NCBI GenBank assembly: GCA_015523335.1
Contig: WAKM01000033.1
Coordinates: 1-34,929, forward strand
DNA length: 34,929 bases
Reading direction: 5' to 3'
Source of the DNA: Archaeoglobaceae archaeon
Lineage (GTDB): Archaea > Halobacteriota > Archaeoglobi > Archaeoglobales > Archaeoglobaceae
The first letter of the stretch is position 1. Each line of letters begins with the position of its first letter. The notes beneath the pieces were generated by a model. That model was not told the origin of the DNA, searched no databases, and was given only the letters and a program-made list of their open reading frames with translations. A program made the translations under genes and the position numbers. Shown piece after piece: positions 7,303 to 15,044 of the stretch.

Positions 7303-8781
7303 TTAAATTAGCATGTTCAAACCTTCGATGAAGGCTTCGACGGATGCCATGATTATGTCCGTCCTTGCACCTCTCGCCGTTACTATCTTATCCCCCCTCT
7401 TCAGTTGAATTATAACGTCTACAAGCGCGTCAGTTCCGCCCGTTATTGCATCAACATGATAGCTTACGAGCTCTATGTCCGCGAACTCCGATACCACCTC
7501 TTTAATCGCGTTTATCGCCGCATCTACTGGGCCGAGTCCAACGCCCGCACCTATGAACTCCTTCCCATCGATTTCGAGGATTATGCTCGCAGTTGGAATT
7601 ATATCCTTGCCGCAGACAACGTTAAGTCCCTTCAGCTTAACCTTCTTTTCCCTCTTGATCTGCAGGACAGTCTCGATTATCGTTCTGACGTCCGCATCCG
7701 TAACTCTCTTTCCTTTATCACCCATCTCCTTTATCCTCGCCAAAATCTCCTTCATCTGCTCCGGCGTTGCTTTGTAACCGAGCTCCTTCATTATCGCTTC
7801 GACGCTCGCCCTTCCGGCGTGCTTGCCCAGAACTATCGTTCTCTTCCTTCCGACCATCTCAGGAGATATGGGTTCGTATGTCGCTGAATTCCTAAGGATT
7901 GCAGACGTATGAATCCCGCTTTCGTGAGTGAAGGCATTCTCACCGACTATCGGCTTGTTCGGCGGGATTACAACCCTTGTAAGCTTCTCAACGAGCTTCG
8001 ATGTGTCGTATATCCTCTTCATGTTTATCTTCGTTTTTATACCATAGAGAACCTCCAAAGCCACGACAACTTCCTCAAGCGCGGCGTTTCCGGCTCTTTC
8101 TCCCAATCCGTTCACGGTTACGTGGATCTCCTTCGCTCCACCCTTCACAGCGTAAATCGTGTTTGCCGTAGCCAAGCCGAAATCGTCATGACCGTGGAAC
8201 GCGATCGGAACGTTGAACTCAGATGATAGTTCCTTCATTATAGCCTCACACCTTTCTGGAGTGAGAACTCCAACGGTGTCAGCAAACGTAAGTCTATCTG
8301 CACCAGCATCGATCGCATGCCTGAACAACTCTTTTACAAACTCCAAATCAGCTCTTGAAGCATCTTCAGCACCGAATTCAACTATCAAGCCTCGCTCCTT
8401 GGCGTATTCTATAGCCTTAACCGACATCTCGATTACGTCTTCTCTCGTTTTATCCCTAAACTTGCTCTTGATGTGAATGTCTGATGATGGAGCTACCATG
8501 AAAACCGAATCGGCATCGGCATCGGCAGCCGCATCGATATCGATCTCCTTAATTCTCGCAAAAGAGCAGATTTCCGCATCAAGTCCAGCATTTGCGATCT
8601 CCTTAATCGCCTTAAAATCACCTTCCGAAGCTATGGCCGTTCCGGCTTCTATTATGTCGACTCCTAAAGAATCCAACGCCCTCGCTATAAGCAACTTCTG
8701 CTCCACGGTAAGCGAGACTCCCGGCGTCTGCTCTCCATCTCTTAGCGTTGTATCTAAGATCTTCAGCTCCACAGACCGCAT
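7303..8781 (-). CDS. cimA: (R)-citramalate / 2-isopropylmalate synthase
   Basis: Condenses acetyl-CoA with a 2-oxo acid (pyruvate to citramalate for isoleucine, or oxoisovalerate to isopropylmalate for leucine). The 492-aa product starts with the DTTLRDGEQTPG loop of the DRE-TIM family. It carries metal-ligand histidines in HGHDD and the NGLGERAGN segment. After the TIM barrel comes a full C-terminal allosteric domain (about 380-492, with GGTDALVDV), so it is not the shorter homocitrate synthase AksA. Length and the ending GLNMLI resemble archaeal CimA as I recall it, but LeuA is hard to exclude by eye. It is preceded by an AT-rich 190-bp gap and followed by the cytochrome pair, with no functional link visible. 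Confidence 0.8.
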   Translation of the reverse strand: MRSVELKILDTTLRDGEQTPGVSLTVEQKLLIARALDSLGVDIIEAGTAIASEGDFKAIKEIANAGLDAEICSFARIKEIDIDAAADADADSVFMVAPSSDIHIKSKFRDKTREDVIEMSVKAIEYAKERGLIVEFGAEDASRADLEFVKELFRHAIDAGADRLTFADTVGVLTPERCEAIMKELSSEFNVPIAFHGHDDFGLATANTIYAVKGGAKEIHVTVNGLGERAGNAALEEVVVALEVLYGIKTKINMKRIYDTSKLVEKLTRVVIPPNKPIVGENAFTHESGIHTSAILRNSATYEPISPEMVGRKRTIVLGKHAGRASVEAIMKELGYKATPEQMKEILARIKEMGDKGKRVTDADVRTIIETVLQIKREKKVKLKGLNVVCGKDIIPTASIILEIDGKEFIGAGVGLGPVDAAINAIKEVVSEFADIELVSYHVDAITGGTDALVDVIIQLKRGDKIVTARGARTDIIMASVEAFIEGLNMLI

Positions 8782-8930
8782 TGGACAACTGGTTAAAAAT
8801 ACTTTTGGTATTTGATAACATCAATCACATTTATTACTTAAATTTAGGTTTTTAAAGTTAACAAGCGAGATCAAATTTATTTCTGAAATTGTATAATTAT
8901 ATTTTAAATAACCTTAAACTGAACTGTAAC

Positions 8931-8944
8931 AAAAGATTTAAGTA
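8931..8944 (+). promoter_or_regulatory. TATA element for tRNA-Ile
   Basis: AAAAGATTTAAGTA centred about 33 nt before the mature tRNA 5' end, the expected distance for an archaeal tRNA promoter with a short 5' leader. The rest of the gap from 8782 is A/T-rich with no gene seen. Confidence 0.5.
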
Positions 8945-8971
8945 TCTGAATTTAGCAACTACCATTGCTGA

Positions 8972-9046
8972 GGGCCCGTGGCTCAGCCTGGTTAGAGCGT
9001 GCGCCTGATAAGCGCAAGGTCCGGGGTTCAAATCCCCGCGGGCCCA
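8972..9046 (+). tRNA. tRNA-Ile (GAT)
   Basis: Full cloverleaf with a 7-bp acceptor stem (GGGCCCG / CGGGCCC), D-arm GCTC/GAGC, anticodon loop CTGATAA with anticodon GAT at 9007-9009, T-arm CGGGG TTCAAAT CCCCG, and discriminator A at 9046. No intron is seen. The 3' CCA is not encoded. Confidence 0.97.
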
Positions 9047-9119
9047 CTTTTAACTCCGGCTTCCGCAAGAAGATCTATCCGTTCAAAACTGTAAGTCGAG
9101 ATGGTCGGTGTAGCATTTT

Positions 9120-9758
9120 TTAAAATCTAAAGCAACATCCCGCATAGCATTCCCGAGCATTCTCGAACTTCAGTATCTCCCGCTTGTGCATCGTGCAGTG
9201 GCACGGAACTACGAGTTCGTATTTTCTCAAAATATCGATTTCGCTGAATTCGTGAAATCCACCCATAACACCTCTCACATCCCCCAAAATTTCCGCCGTT
9301 TCAAGTATAACGTCCAATCCGGGATGAGAGCAACCGGTAACGACGAAAAATCCTTTATCAAGCTCGACGATCAGAGACTGCTCTTTAATGTGTCTTCCAA
9401 GCTCTCCGGTGGTGTATACACCATCGTCAATTTTCCGCATCTCCGAGACTTCGATAAGCTCGGCTTTTCTGCTTATCTCTTTTTTAAGATTGCCCGAGAA
9501 CGATTGAGGAACTACAACGTATGAAGTTCTGTCGATCACGTGATTCAATCCGCCAATGTGATCCCAGTGCTGGTGGGAAAGAAATACGTAGTCAAAATCA
9601 TCGATTCCCGCCAGTTCCAAGTTGTGCAGAAGTATGTTTCCGTCCCAACCGGTGTCGAACAAAACTCTCACCTTAGATTCGACGTAGCATGAGAAACCCC
9701 AGCCTTCAACAAATCCGTTCTTGGCTTCGTTGTCGTAAACCACGAAGAACTCCACCAC
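9120..9758 (-). CDS. Metallo-beta-lactamase-fold hydrolase (COG1237-like)
   Basis: A 212-aa metal-dependent hydrolase. It has the double-metal motif HxHxDH in LSHQHWDHIGG, the early segment FDTGWDG, and TGCSHPG carrying a later histidine ligand. The opening VVYDNEA and overall order resemble the group annotated around methanogen dihydropterin-ribofuranosylaminobenzene phosphate synthase, but I cannot fix a substrate. The reading frame stays open to 10004, but that extension is antisense to the ribosomal protein L40e gene and is not real. I chose the GTG at 9758 because GCATTTTAAC on the minus strand (9780-9789) is centred 26 nt upstream. There is no operon partner. Confidence 0.75.
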   Translation of the reverse strand: MVEFFVVYDNEAKNGFVEGWGFSCYVESKVRVLFDTGWDGNILLHNLELAGIDDFDYVFLSHQHWDHIGGLNHVIDRTSYVVVPQSFSGNLKKEISRKAELIEVSEMRKIDDGVYTTGELGRHIKEQSLIVELDKGFFVVTGCSHPGLDVILETAEILGDVRGVMGGFHEFSEIDILRKYELVVPCHCTMHKREILKFENARECYAGCCFRF

Positions 9759-9779
9759 ATCGATTTTTCGAACCTGACG

Positions 9780-9789
9780 GTTAAAATGC
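9780..9789 (-). promoter_or_regulatory. TATA element for the beta-lactamase-fold hydrolase
   Basis: GCATTTTAAC on the minus strand, about 26 nt before the GTG start at 9758. It lies back to back with the L40e promoter on the other strand. Confidence 0.45.
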
Positions 9790-9801
9790 TTACTCCCCGC
9801 A

Positions 9802-9812
9802 AAGGTTAAATA
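9802..9812 (+). promoter_or_regulatory. TATA/BRE element for L40e
   Basis: AAGGTTAAATA, with a purine-rich BRE-like flank and a TATA core centred 27 nt before the ATG at 9835. This predicts a leaderless mRNA. Confidence 0.55.
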
Positions 9813-9834
9813 GCGAATCGGAATCTGGCAAAAT

Positions 9835-9987
9835 ATGGCGAGATTTCCAGAGGCTGAGGCGAGGCTCTTCAACGTCAAGATCTGCATGAGGTGTAACGCG
9901 AGAAATCCGATCAGAGCTACGAGATGCAGGAAGTGTGGATACAAGGGATTGAGACCGAAGTCCAGGGAGAGGAAGGGTAAGAAGTAA
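9835..9987 (+). CDS. rpl40e: Large ribosomal subunit protein L40e
   Basis: A 50-aa basic zinc-ribbon protein of the large ribosomal subunit. The translation starts [12 protein letters not shown] and has two CXXC pairs (Cys17/Cys20 and Cys31/Cys34), [19 protein letters not shown] and a lysine/arginine-rich tail ending RERKGKK. Length and layout match archaeal L40e, which lacks the ubiquitin fusion seen in eukaryotes. It ends 13 nt before the stop of the convergent winged-helix-like gene. The coding region lies antisense to a spurious extension of the hydrolase frame, which makes it easy to miss. Confidence 0.92.
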   Translation: MARFPEAEARLFNVKICMRCNARNPIRATRCRKCGYKGLRPKSRERKGKK

Positions 9988-10000
9988 CCTTCGTCTATTT

Positions 10001-10399
10001 TCACAAGGATTCTTCATCGTAACCCAGCATAACGACCCACCACCACCTTGCCATATCTACAAGATCCCTGCTGAAAACTCCCGAGAGGTGATACTCCCCG
10101 TTCTTGATCGCAATCATTCCAGCGGATATCAGTTTGTTCCTCATCGCATAGAAGGACGACTTCGCCATATCGAGTTCTTCAATAGTCTTTTCCCACTCCT
10201 CCACACGCAACGGCTTGCCCATCTTCTGCCTTTCCTCAACTATCGTGACAAACTTAGCGGCTTTTAATGCTATCTCCTCCTTCCTGAACAGTCTCCTCAT
10301 GAGCTCAAGGAGCGGATTCTTGGACTGAGAAATTCGGGCATTTGATGCTGAACGGACTATTATGGATGTAGATGTCTTCGGAGCGTCTTTTATCTTCAT
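10001..10399 (-). CDS. Small protein with winged-helix-like C-terminal half
   Basis: A 132-aa cytoplasmic protein of unknown role. The N-terminal third is basic and low in structure ([15 protein letters not shown]). About 50-120 is helical with a [20 protein letters not shown] segment that looks like a recognition helix and wing, followed by [16 protein letters not shown] with three adjacent tryptophans. It could bind nucleic acid, but the domain is not certain. I chose the ATG at 10399 over one 48 nt upstream because GTTTAATGT (10422-10430, minus strand) is centred 27 nt before it, and the longer form would overlap that promoter. It is divergent from the glutamate synthase operon, so it might regulate it; this is speculation. 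Confidence 0.65.
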   Translation of the reverse strand: MKIKDAPKTSTSIIVRSASNARISQSKNPLLELMRRLFRKEEIALKAAKFVTIVEERQKMGKPLRVEEWEKTIEELDMAKSSFYAMRNKLISAGMIAIKNGEYHLSGVFSRDLVDMARWWWVVMLGYDEESL

Positions 10400-10421
10400 G
10401 GTTCGAAGTGTAATCGCTCGA

Positions 10422-10430
10422 ACATTAAAC
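10422..10430 (-). promoter_or_regulatory. TATA element for the winged-helix-like gene
   Basis: GTTTAATGT on the minus strand, centred 27 nt upstream of the ATG at 10399; it decides the start. Confidence 0.45.
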
Positions 10431-10477
10431 TTGTCCAATAAGAGCAACCTTTTTATTCATGTGATGAGTCGGAAAAA

Positions 10478-10484
10478 AGGGTGA
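10478..10484 (+). promoter_or_regulatory. Ribosome binding site of the glutamate synthase operon
   Basis: AGGGTGA ends directly before one ATG (10485) and 6 nt before the next in-frame ATG (10491). Spacing favours 10491. Confidence 0.6.
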
Positions 10485-10490
10485 ATGTCG

Positions 10491-11600
10491 ATGATAAAGC
10501 CGAGAGACGATAAGGACTTCCAAGCTTGCGGTCTTTTCGGAGTTATGGACAGAAGCGGCGAGAGGTTCAACGGGAAGATGGTCGTCGAAGCTATGAAAAA
10601 TATGCACGTTAGAGGAAACGGACTCGGCGGAGGTTTTGCAGTTTACGGACTTTATCCTGAATACAAAGATTACTACTGCCTTCACGTTATGATCCAAGAC
10701 TGGAACGAAGATGCCAAGAGAGAGGTCGACAAGTTCTTGGATGCGAACTTCGACATAGTTCACGACGAGGAGATTCCGACGAATGAAGATGCCAATGTCG
10801 TTAATCCTCCTCTGTTTTGGAGATATTTCGTGTATCCCCAGAAAAAGGGAGACGATAAGAGGCTTTCAGATGATGATTACGTAATTAAAAAGGTTATGTA
10901 TATTAATACCAAAATTAAGGATGCTTATGTTATCTCATCCGGTAAGAACATGGGTGTTTTCAAGGGAGTGGGATTCCCTGAAGATATAGCAGAGTTTTTC
11001 ATGATCGAAAAGTATAAGGGATACATTTGGACAGCCCACAGCAGATTTCCAACTAACACACCCGGCTGGTGGGGTGGAGCGCATCCGTTCTGCATTTTGG
11101 ATTGGACGGTCGTTCACAACGGTGAGATCTCTTCTTACGGCACCAACAAGCGTTACTTGGAGATGTTCGGCTACTACTGCACACTCCAGACCGATACTGA
11201 AGTCATGGCTTACGCCTTCGATCTCCTCATGAGAAGACAAAAACTGCCGATTGAGATAGTCGCAAAGATCTTGGCTCCGCCGATGTGGGACATAATAGAT
11301 CACATGGATGAAAAGAGGAAGAAGCTTTACACGACTCTGAGGATGGTTTACGCCCCACTTCTCATAAACGGCCCTTGGACTGTGATAGTAGCTCATCACG
11401 GTGAGATGTTCGGGCTGACGGATAGAATAAGGCTCAGACCCATAACTGCTGGAGAAAAGGGCGATCTCCTCTTCCTATCATCCGAAGAATCAGCTATAAG
11501 AGCAGTTTGTCCGAATTTGGATAGGGTTTGGACTCCTCACGGCGGTGAGCCAGTGATCGGTAGGATTAATGAAAAAGCTCTGAAGAAGGTGGTAGAATGA
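10491..11600 (+). CDS. Glutamate synthase, glutaminase (class II amidotransferase) subunit
   Basis: Releases ammonia from glutamine for the archaeal three-part glutamate synthase. It is a 369-aa Ntn-type class II glutaminase. The nucleophile is the cysteine in QACGLFG, about 12 residues from the start, so a short propeptide must be removed. Other family segments are HSRFPTNTPGWWGGAHPF, the VVHNGEISSYG loop and TDTEVMAY. It is the first of three ATGA-overlapped genes that together correspond to the domains of the bacterial large subunit, in the same order. The start at 10491 is set by AGGGTGA; the ATG two codons earlier is less well spaced. Confidence 0.88.
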   Translation: MIKPRDDKDFQACGLFGVMDRSGERFNGKMVVEAMKNMHVRGNGLGGGFAVYGLYPEYKDYYCLHVMIQDWNEDAKREVDKFLDANFDIVHDEEIPTNEDANVVNPPLFWRYFVYPQKKGDDKRLSDDDYVIKKVMYINTKIKDAYVISSGKNMGVFKGVGFPEDIAEFFMIEKYKGYIWTAHSRFPTNTPGWWGGAHPFCILDWTVVHNGEISSYGTNKRYLEMFGYYCTLQTDTEVMAYAFDLLMRRQKLPIEIVAKILAPPMWDIIDHMDEKRKKLYTTLRMVYAPLLINGPWTVIVAHHGEMFGLTDRIRLRPITAGEKGDLLFLSSEESAIRAVCPNLDRVWTPHGGEPVIGRINEKALKKVVE

Positions 11601-13111
11601 AGTCCCATCTGCTACCGGATTTTATCGTCGAAAGAATTGAAGACAGATGCAACAGGTGCGGGGTTTGTGTCAAGCAGTGCCCTTGGGGAGTTTACAGCTG
11701 GAACGATGACAAGACCGACATTTTGATCGATTACACCAAATGCGTCGGCTGTCAGAGGTGCGTTGTATATTGCCCGAACAACGCGCTCATAGTTAAGCCC
11801 TACTACGGAAGCTACCGCCCGAATGCCTATTGGACGAAGGATATAATTTCGGATATCAAAAAGCAGGCTGAGCAGGGCGGAGTTTTATTAGTTGGAACGG
11901 GTAGCGATCGTCCTTATAAAGTTTACTTCGATCACATCCTTCTGAATGCATCTCAGGTTACCAATCCTTCGATCGATCCTCTGAGAGAGCCGATGGAGTT
12001 GAGGACGTTTTTGGGCAGGAAGCCGGATCAGTTGGAGATAGAAATTAGGGATGATGACATCGAGATCAAGACGGAACTGTATCCGAACTTGGTCGTGGAA
12101 ACGCCTATACTCTTCGCGGGAATGAGCTACGGAGCCATAAGTAAGAACGCATTTTTGGCACTTGCGATGGCTTCGAAGGAGTTCGGAACGCTGTTCTGCA
12201 CCGGGGAGGGAGGATTGCCAAAAGACATGAGGGAAGAATACGGGCCGGTTGCGATAGTCCAGTGCGCAAGCGGTAGGTTTGGAGTAGATCCCGAGTATTT
12301 AAACTGCGCAGCTGCGATAGAGATAAAGATCGGACAGGGAGCGAAGCCGGGAATCGGCGGGCATCTGCCGGGAGAGAAGGTTACGGCTGAAATATCGGCT
12401 ACGAGGATGATTCCCGAAGGAACAGATGCCCTTTCGCCGGCGCCGCACCATGACATTTACTCCATAGAAGACCTCTCCATGCTCATATACGCTTTGAAGG
12501 AGGCTACGAATTACGAGAAGCCCGTTTTCGTTAAGATCGCCGCTGTTCACAACGTAGCCGCGATAGCGAGCGGAATCGTTAGGGCTGGAGCGGATGTGAT
12601 CGTAATAGATGGTTTCAGAGGAGGAACTGGTGCTTCGCCTAAGGTTATGAGGGATCACGTCGGAATTCCGATCGAGATGGCAATAGCCGCAGTAGATCAG
12701 AGGCTGAGGGAAGAGGGAATAAGGCACAAGTGCTCGATAATCGCGAGCGGCGGAATCAGGTGCTCAGCTGACGTTGTTAAGGCTATTGCCTTGGGTGCGG
12801 ATGCGGTTTACATAGGAACCGCTGCTCTGATTGCATTGGGTTGCACGATGTGTCAGAAGTGCTACACGGGCAAATGTGCATGGGGAATATGCACTCAGGA
12901 TCCGAACTTGGCCAAGAGGTTGAATCCGAAGGAAGGAGCGAAGAGGTTGGTGAATCTCCTCAGAGCTTGGAGTTTGGAGATCAAGGACATGCTCGGCGGT
13001 ATGGGTATAAACGCCATCGAAAGCCTTAGAGGAAACAGAGAGCATTTGAGGGGAATAGGATTGGAGGAGTGGGAGCTTAGAGTTTTGGGCATTAAGGGGG
13101 CGGGAGAATGA
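11597..13111 (+). CDS. gltB: Glutamate synthase, ferredoxin-FMN catalytic subunit
   Basis: Makes glutamate from 2-oxoglutarate and ammonia on FMN. The 504-aa protein opens with two [4Fe-4S] ferredoxin motifs (Cys18/21/24/28 and Cys49/52/55/59). The FMN-binding TIM barrel follows, with family segments PILFAGMSYGAISKNA, GEGGLP, IKIGQGAKPGIGGHLPG and GGTGASP. A late cysteine cluster (CTMCQKCYTGKC) fits the iron-sulfur site near the FMN. There is no separate NADPH-binding small subunit in the window, so electrons likely arrive through the fused ferredoxin domain. Its ATG overlaps the upstream stop and its stop overlaps the downstream ATG, each by 4 nt, pointing to equal, coupled synthesis. Confidence 0.93.
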   Translation: MKSHLLPDFIVERIEDRCNRCGVCVKQCPWGVYSWNDDKTDILIDYTKCVGCQRCVVYCPNNALIVKPYYGSYRPNAYWTKDIISDIKKQAEQGGVLLVGTGSDRPYKVYFDHILLNASQVTNPSIDPLREPMELRTFLGRKPDQLEIEIRDDDIEIKTELYPNLVVETPILFAGMSYGAISKNAFLALAMASKEFGTLFCTGEGGLPKDMREEYGPVAIVQCASGRFGVDPEYLNCAAAIEIKIGQGAKPGIGGHLPGEKVTAEISATRMIPEGTDALSPAPHHDIYSIEDLSMLIYALKEATNYEKPVFVKIAAVHNVAAIASGIVRAGADVIVIDGFRGGTGASPKVMRDHVGIPIEMAIAAVDQRLREEGIRHKCSIIASGGIRCSADVVKAIALGADAVYIGTAALIALGCTMCQKCYTGKCAWGICTQDPNLAKRLNPKEGAKRLVNLLRAWSLEIKDMLGGMGINAIESLRGNREHLRGIGLEEWELRVLGIKGAGE

Positions 13112-13944
13112 GGTTCGTCGATTCATACCTTGAAGGAGTTCGCAAGATCGACGAGATCATAAAATACGCGAAGATTGAAGGAGAAGTTGCCGAGATAGAT
13201 GCCAGAGATCTCAGGCATAAAGAGTTGAACGATCTTATGAGGGAATGCGTGCTGAGAGGGGCGAGGAAGCTTATACTGAAGAACGTATGTGGGCAGAGAT
13301 ACATAGGCACGAGATTGTTTTTCAACCCCGGAGTTAACGTTGAGATCGTAATTTACGGGACTCCCGGCAACGACTTGGGAGCATTCTTAAGCGGGCATCG
13401 GATCATCGTTTACGGAAACGCGCAGGATGGAGTTGGCAACACCATGGACAGCGGAGAGATAATAGTGCACGGAAGGGCCGGAGATGTGGTTGCGATGGCT
13501 ATGAGGGGAGGAAAGATCTTCATAAGGGACAGCGTTGGATATAGGACGGCTATTCACATGAAGGAGTATAAAGAGCGAATTCCTCTCCTTGTGATAGGAG
13601 GAACGGCTCAGGACTTCTTGGGAGAATACATGGCCGGAGGTAGAGTAGTTCTCTTGGGCTTGAACCTCAAAAACGGAAAGCACAAGAGCCATTACATCGG
13701 AACGGGAATGCACGGCGGGATAATATATCTCAGAGGAAAAGTGGAAGATTACCAGCTTGGGAAAGAGGTTGGAGTAGTAGACATGGAGCAGGAAGATTGG
13801 AAGTTCTTGGAAAAAGTCGTTGAGGAGTTCTGCGGACATTTCGGCAATGAAATAAAAGTGGATAAAGACGAAATATTAGGCGAAAAATTCATGAAGCTTA
13901 TTCCGGTTACGAAGAGACCATACGGAAAGATATACGCATATTGA
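13108..13944 (+). CDS. Glutamate synthase, GXGXG domain subunit
   Basis: A 278-aa structural subunit matching the C-terminal right-handed beta-helix of the bacterial glutamate synthase large subunit. Repeats with GxxxGxxxG spacing run through the middle (GNAQDGVGNTMDSGEIIVHG, GRAGDVVAMAMRGG, VIGGTAQDFLGEYMAGGRVV, GTGMHGGIIYLRG). It has no catalytic residues of its own; it orients the glutaminase and FMN domains. The 30-50 N-terminal residues are extra helices. It ends the operon; T-rich runs follow. Confidence 0.88.
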   Translation: MRFVDSYLEGVRKIDEIIKYAKIEGEVAEIDARDLRHKELNDLMRECVLRGARKLILKNVCGQRYIGTRLFFNPGVNVEIVIYGTPGNDLGAFLSGHRIIVYGNAQDGVGNTMDSGEIIVHGRAGDVVAMAMRGGKIFIRDSVGYRTAIHMKEYKERIPLLVIGGTAQDFLGEYMAGGRVVLLGLNLKNGKHKSHYIGTGMHGGIIYLRGKVEDYQLGKEVGVVDMEQEDWKFLEKVVEEFCGHFGNEIKVDKDEILGEKFMKLIPVTKRPYGKIYAY

Positions 13945-13963
13945 TTTTTATACATTCTTTTTC
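13945..13963 (+). terminator. T-rich terminator of the glutamate synthase operon
   Basis: Two T runs (TTTTTATA and CTTTTTC) directly after the operon stop codon, in the gap before the convergent malate dehydrogenase. Confidence 0.4.
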
Positions 13964-14018
13964 ATGCTGAGAAAAGTTAAAAAACAGCGTAGCCGTTCGT
14001 GAGCGGAGCGTTGATGGA

Positions 14019-14903
14019 TCAGTAGCCGATCTCCTTGAGCCTTTCTCTCAAAATTTCGGCGGATCTCTTCAGAGCTTGAAGCTCATCTTCAGTGAAATCG
14101 TATTCTACGATCTTTTCGACTCCGTTTTTACCCAGAATAACAGGAACGCCGACGGCTACATCTCTTATGCCGAACTCACCCTGTAAAACGACGCTCGTCG
14201 GAATCTCCTCCTTCGTATCCTCCAATACCGCTTTCACCATCCTGTATATGCATACAGCCGGCCCGTAAATCGTCGCTCCCTTCCTTTTAATAACCTCCGC
14301 GGCTATGAACCTCGCCTCCTCCACAGCCCTGTCCAAATCAACATCGCCCTCGACTTCGGCGATGCTCTTCGGCAGAAACATCGAATCGCCGTGTTCTCCC
14401 ATCATGAAAACCTTCCTCGGCTTCCCGCCCATGGCAACTATTCTTTCCCTGAGCCTTGCGGTATCCAGCAGGTTACCCATGCCGAACACCTCATTCCTCG
14501 GCTTTCCGGTTTCCTTCCACATTACGTATGTCATTACGTCCATCGGATTCGTAACCACGAGGATTTTGCTCTCCGGGGAATTTTGCATGATCTTCTTTGC
14601 AACATCTCTAATTATCTCAGCGTTCTTCGTAGCCAAGTCGAGTCTGCTCATTCCCGGCTTTCTGGCCAACCCAGCAGTGACGACGATTATATCGCTATCC
14701 TTAAGCAGTCCGAAATCCGTTCCGCCCACGATCTTCGGATACTTATCCAAAGCAGATGCTGCATGGGACAGATCCATGGCTTCTCCGATCGCCAAATCCT
14801 CGACGATATCCACAAGCGCGATCTCGTCTACATCCATGTGCTGAATGCATGTGAACGCTGAAGCCGAACCGACCCTTCCGGCTCCGACGAATCCTATCTT
14901 CAT
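14019..14903 (-). CDS. mdh: Malate dehydrogenase
   Basis: Interconverts malate and oxaloacetate with NAD(P). The 294-aa protein has an N-terminal Rossmann motif GFVGAGRVGS, the substrate-side LARKPGMSRLDL, VTNPMDVMTYV, and the catalytic histidine in MGEHGDSMF. It belongs to the lactate/malate dehydrogenase superfamily and has the same length as the A. fulgidus enzyme. The DIVEDLAIGEAMDLSHA loop with acidic Asp favours NAD. The start ATG has a TATA element 29 nt upstream (14926-14938). It converges on the glutamate synthase operon, whose 2-oxoglutarate need links the two only loosely. Confidence 0.93.
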   Translation of the reverse strand: MKIGFVGAGRVGSASAFTCIQHMDVDEIALVDIVEDLAIGEAMDLSHAASALDKYPKIVGGTDFGLLKDSDIIVVTAGLARKPGMSRLDLATKNAEIIRDVAKKIMQNSPESKILVVTNPMDVMTYVMWKETGKPRNEVFGMGNLLDTARLRERIVAMGGKPRKVFMMGEHGDSMFLPKSIAEVEGDVDLDRAVEEARFIAAEVIKRKGATIYGPAVCIYRMVKAVLEDTKEEIPTSVVLQGEFGIRDVAVGVPVILGKNGVEKIVEYDFTEDELQALKRSAEILRERLKEIGY

Positions 14904-14925
14904 AAAATTCGGCTAAACGGCTGGA

Positions 14926-14938
14926 GATATAAATATGC
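14926..14938 (-). promoter_or_regulatory. TATA element for mdh
   Basis: GCATATTTATATC on the minus strand, centred about 29 nt before the ATG. The 140-bp gap up to 15044 otherwise holds only A/T-rich tracts. Confidence 0.55.
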
Positions 14939-15044
14939 TGTATTCTTCTCCCAAGAGTGATTCCGTTGTCGATGACTTTTAAAATTTAATAAATTTTTTA
15001 AAATGTTTTTTAAATTTATTTTATTATTTAAATTCATAAAGAAT

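Noticed and set aside
9759-10004. N-terminal extension of the beta-lactamase-fold hydrolase as an open frame
   Set aside because: It is the antisense of L40e and reads through both promoters; the hydrolase domain starts near 9758.
10461-10467. GTGATGA resembling a C box of a C/D guide RNA
   Set aside because: No D box (CTGA) or C'/D' pair at proper spacing; the site lies in the leader of the glutamate synthase operon.
14975-15030. A/T-rich stretch with inverted AATTT/AAATT pieces as an origin or regulatory repeat
   Set aside because: Low complexity, no spaced repeated motif; most likely the 3' untranslated region and terminator of the flavoprotein gene plus the upstream region of mdh.
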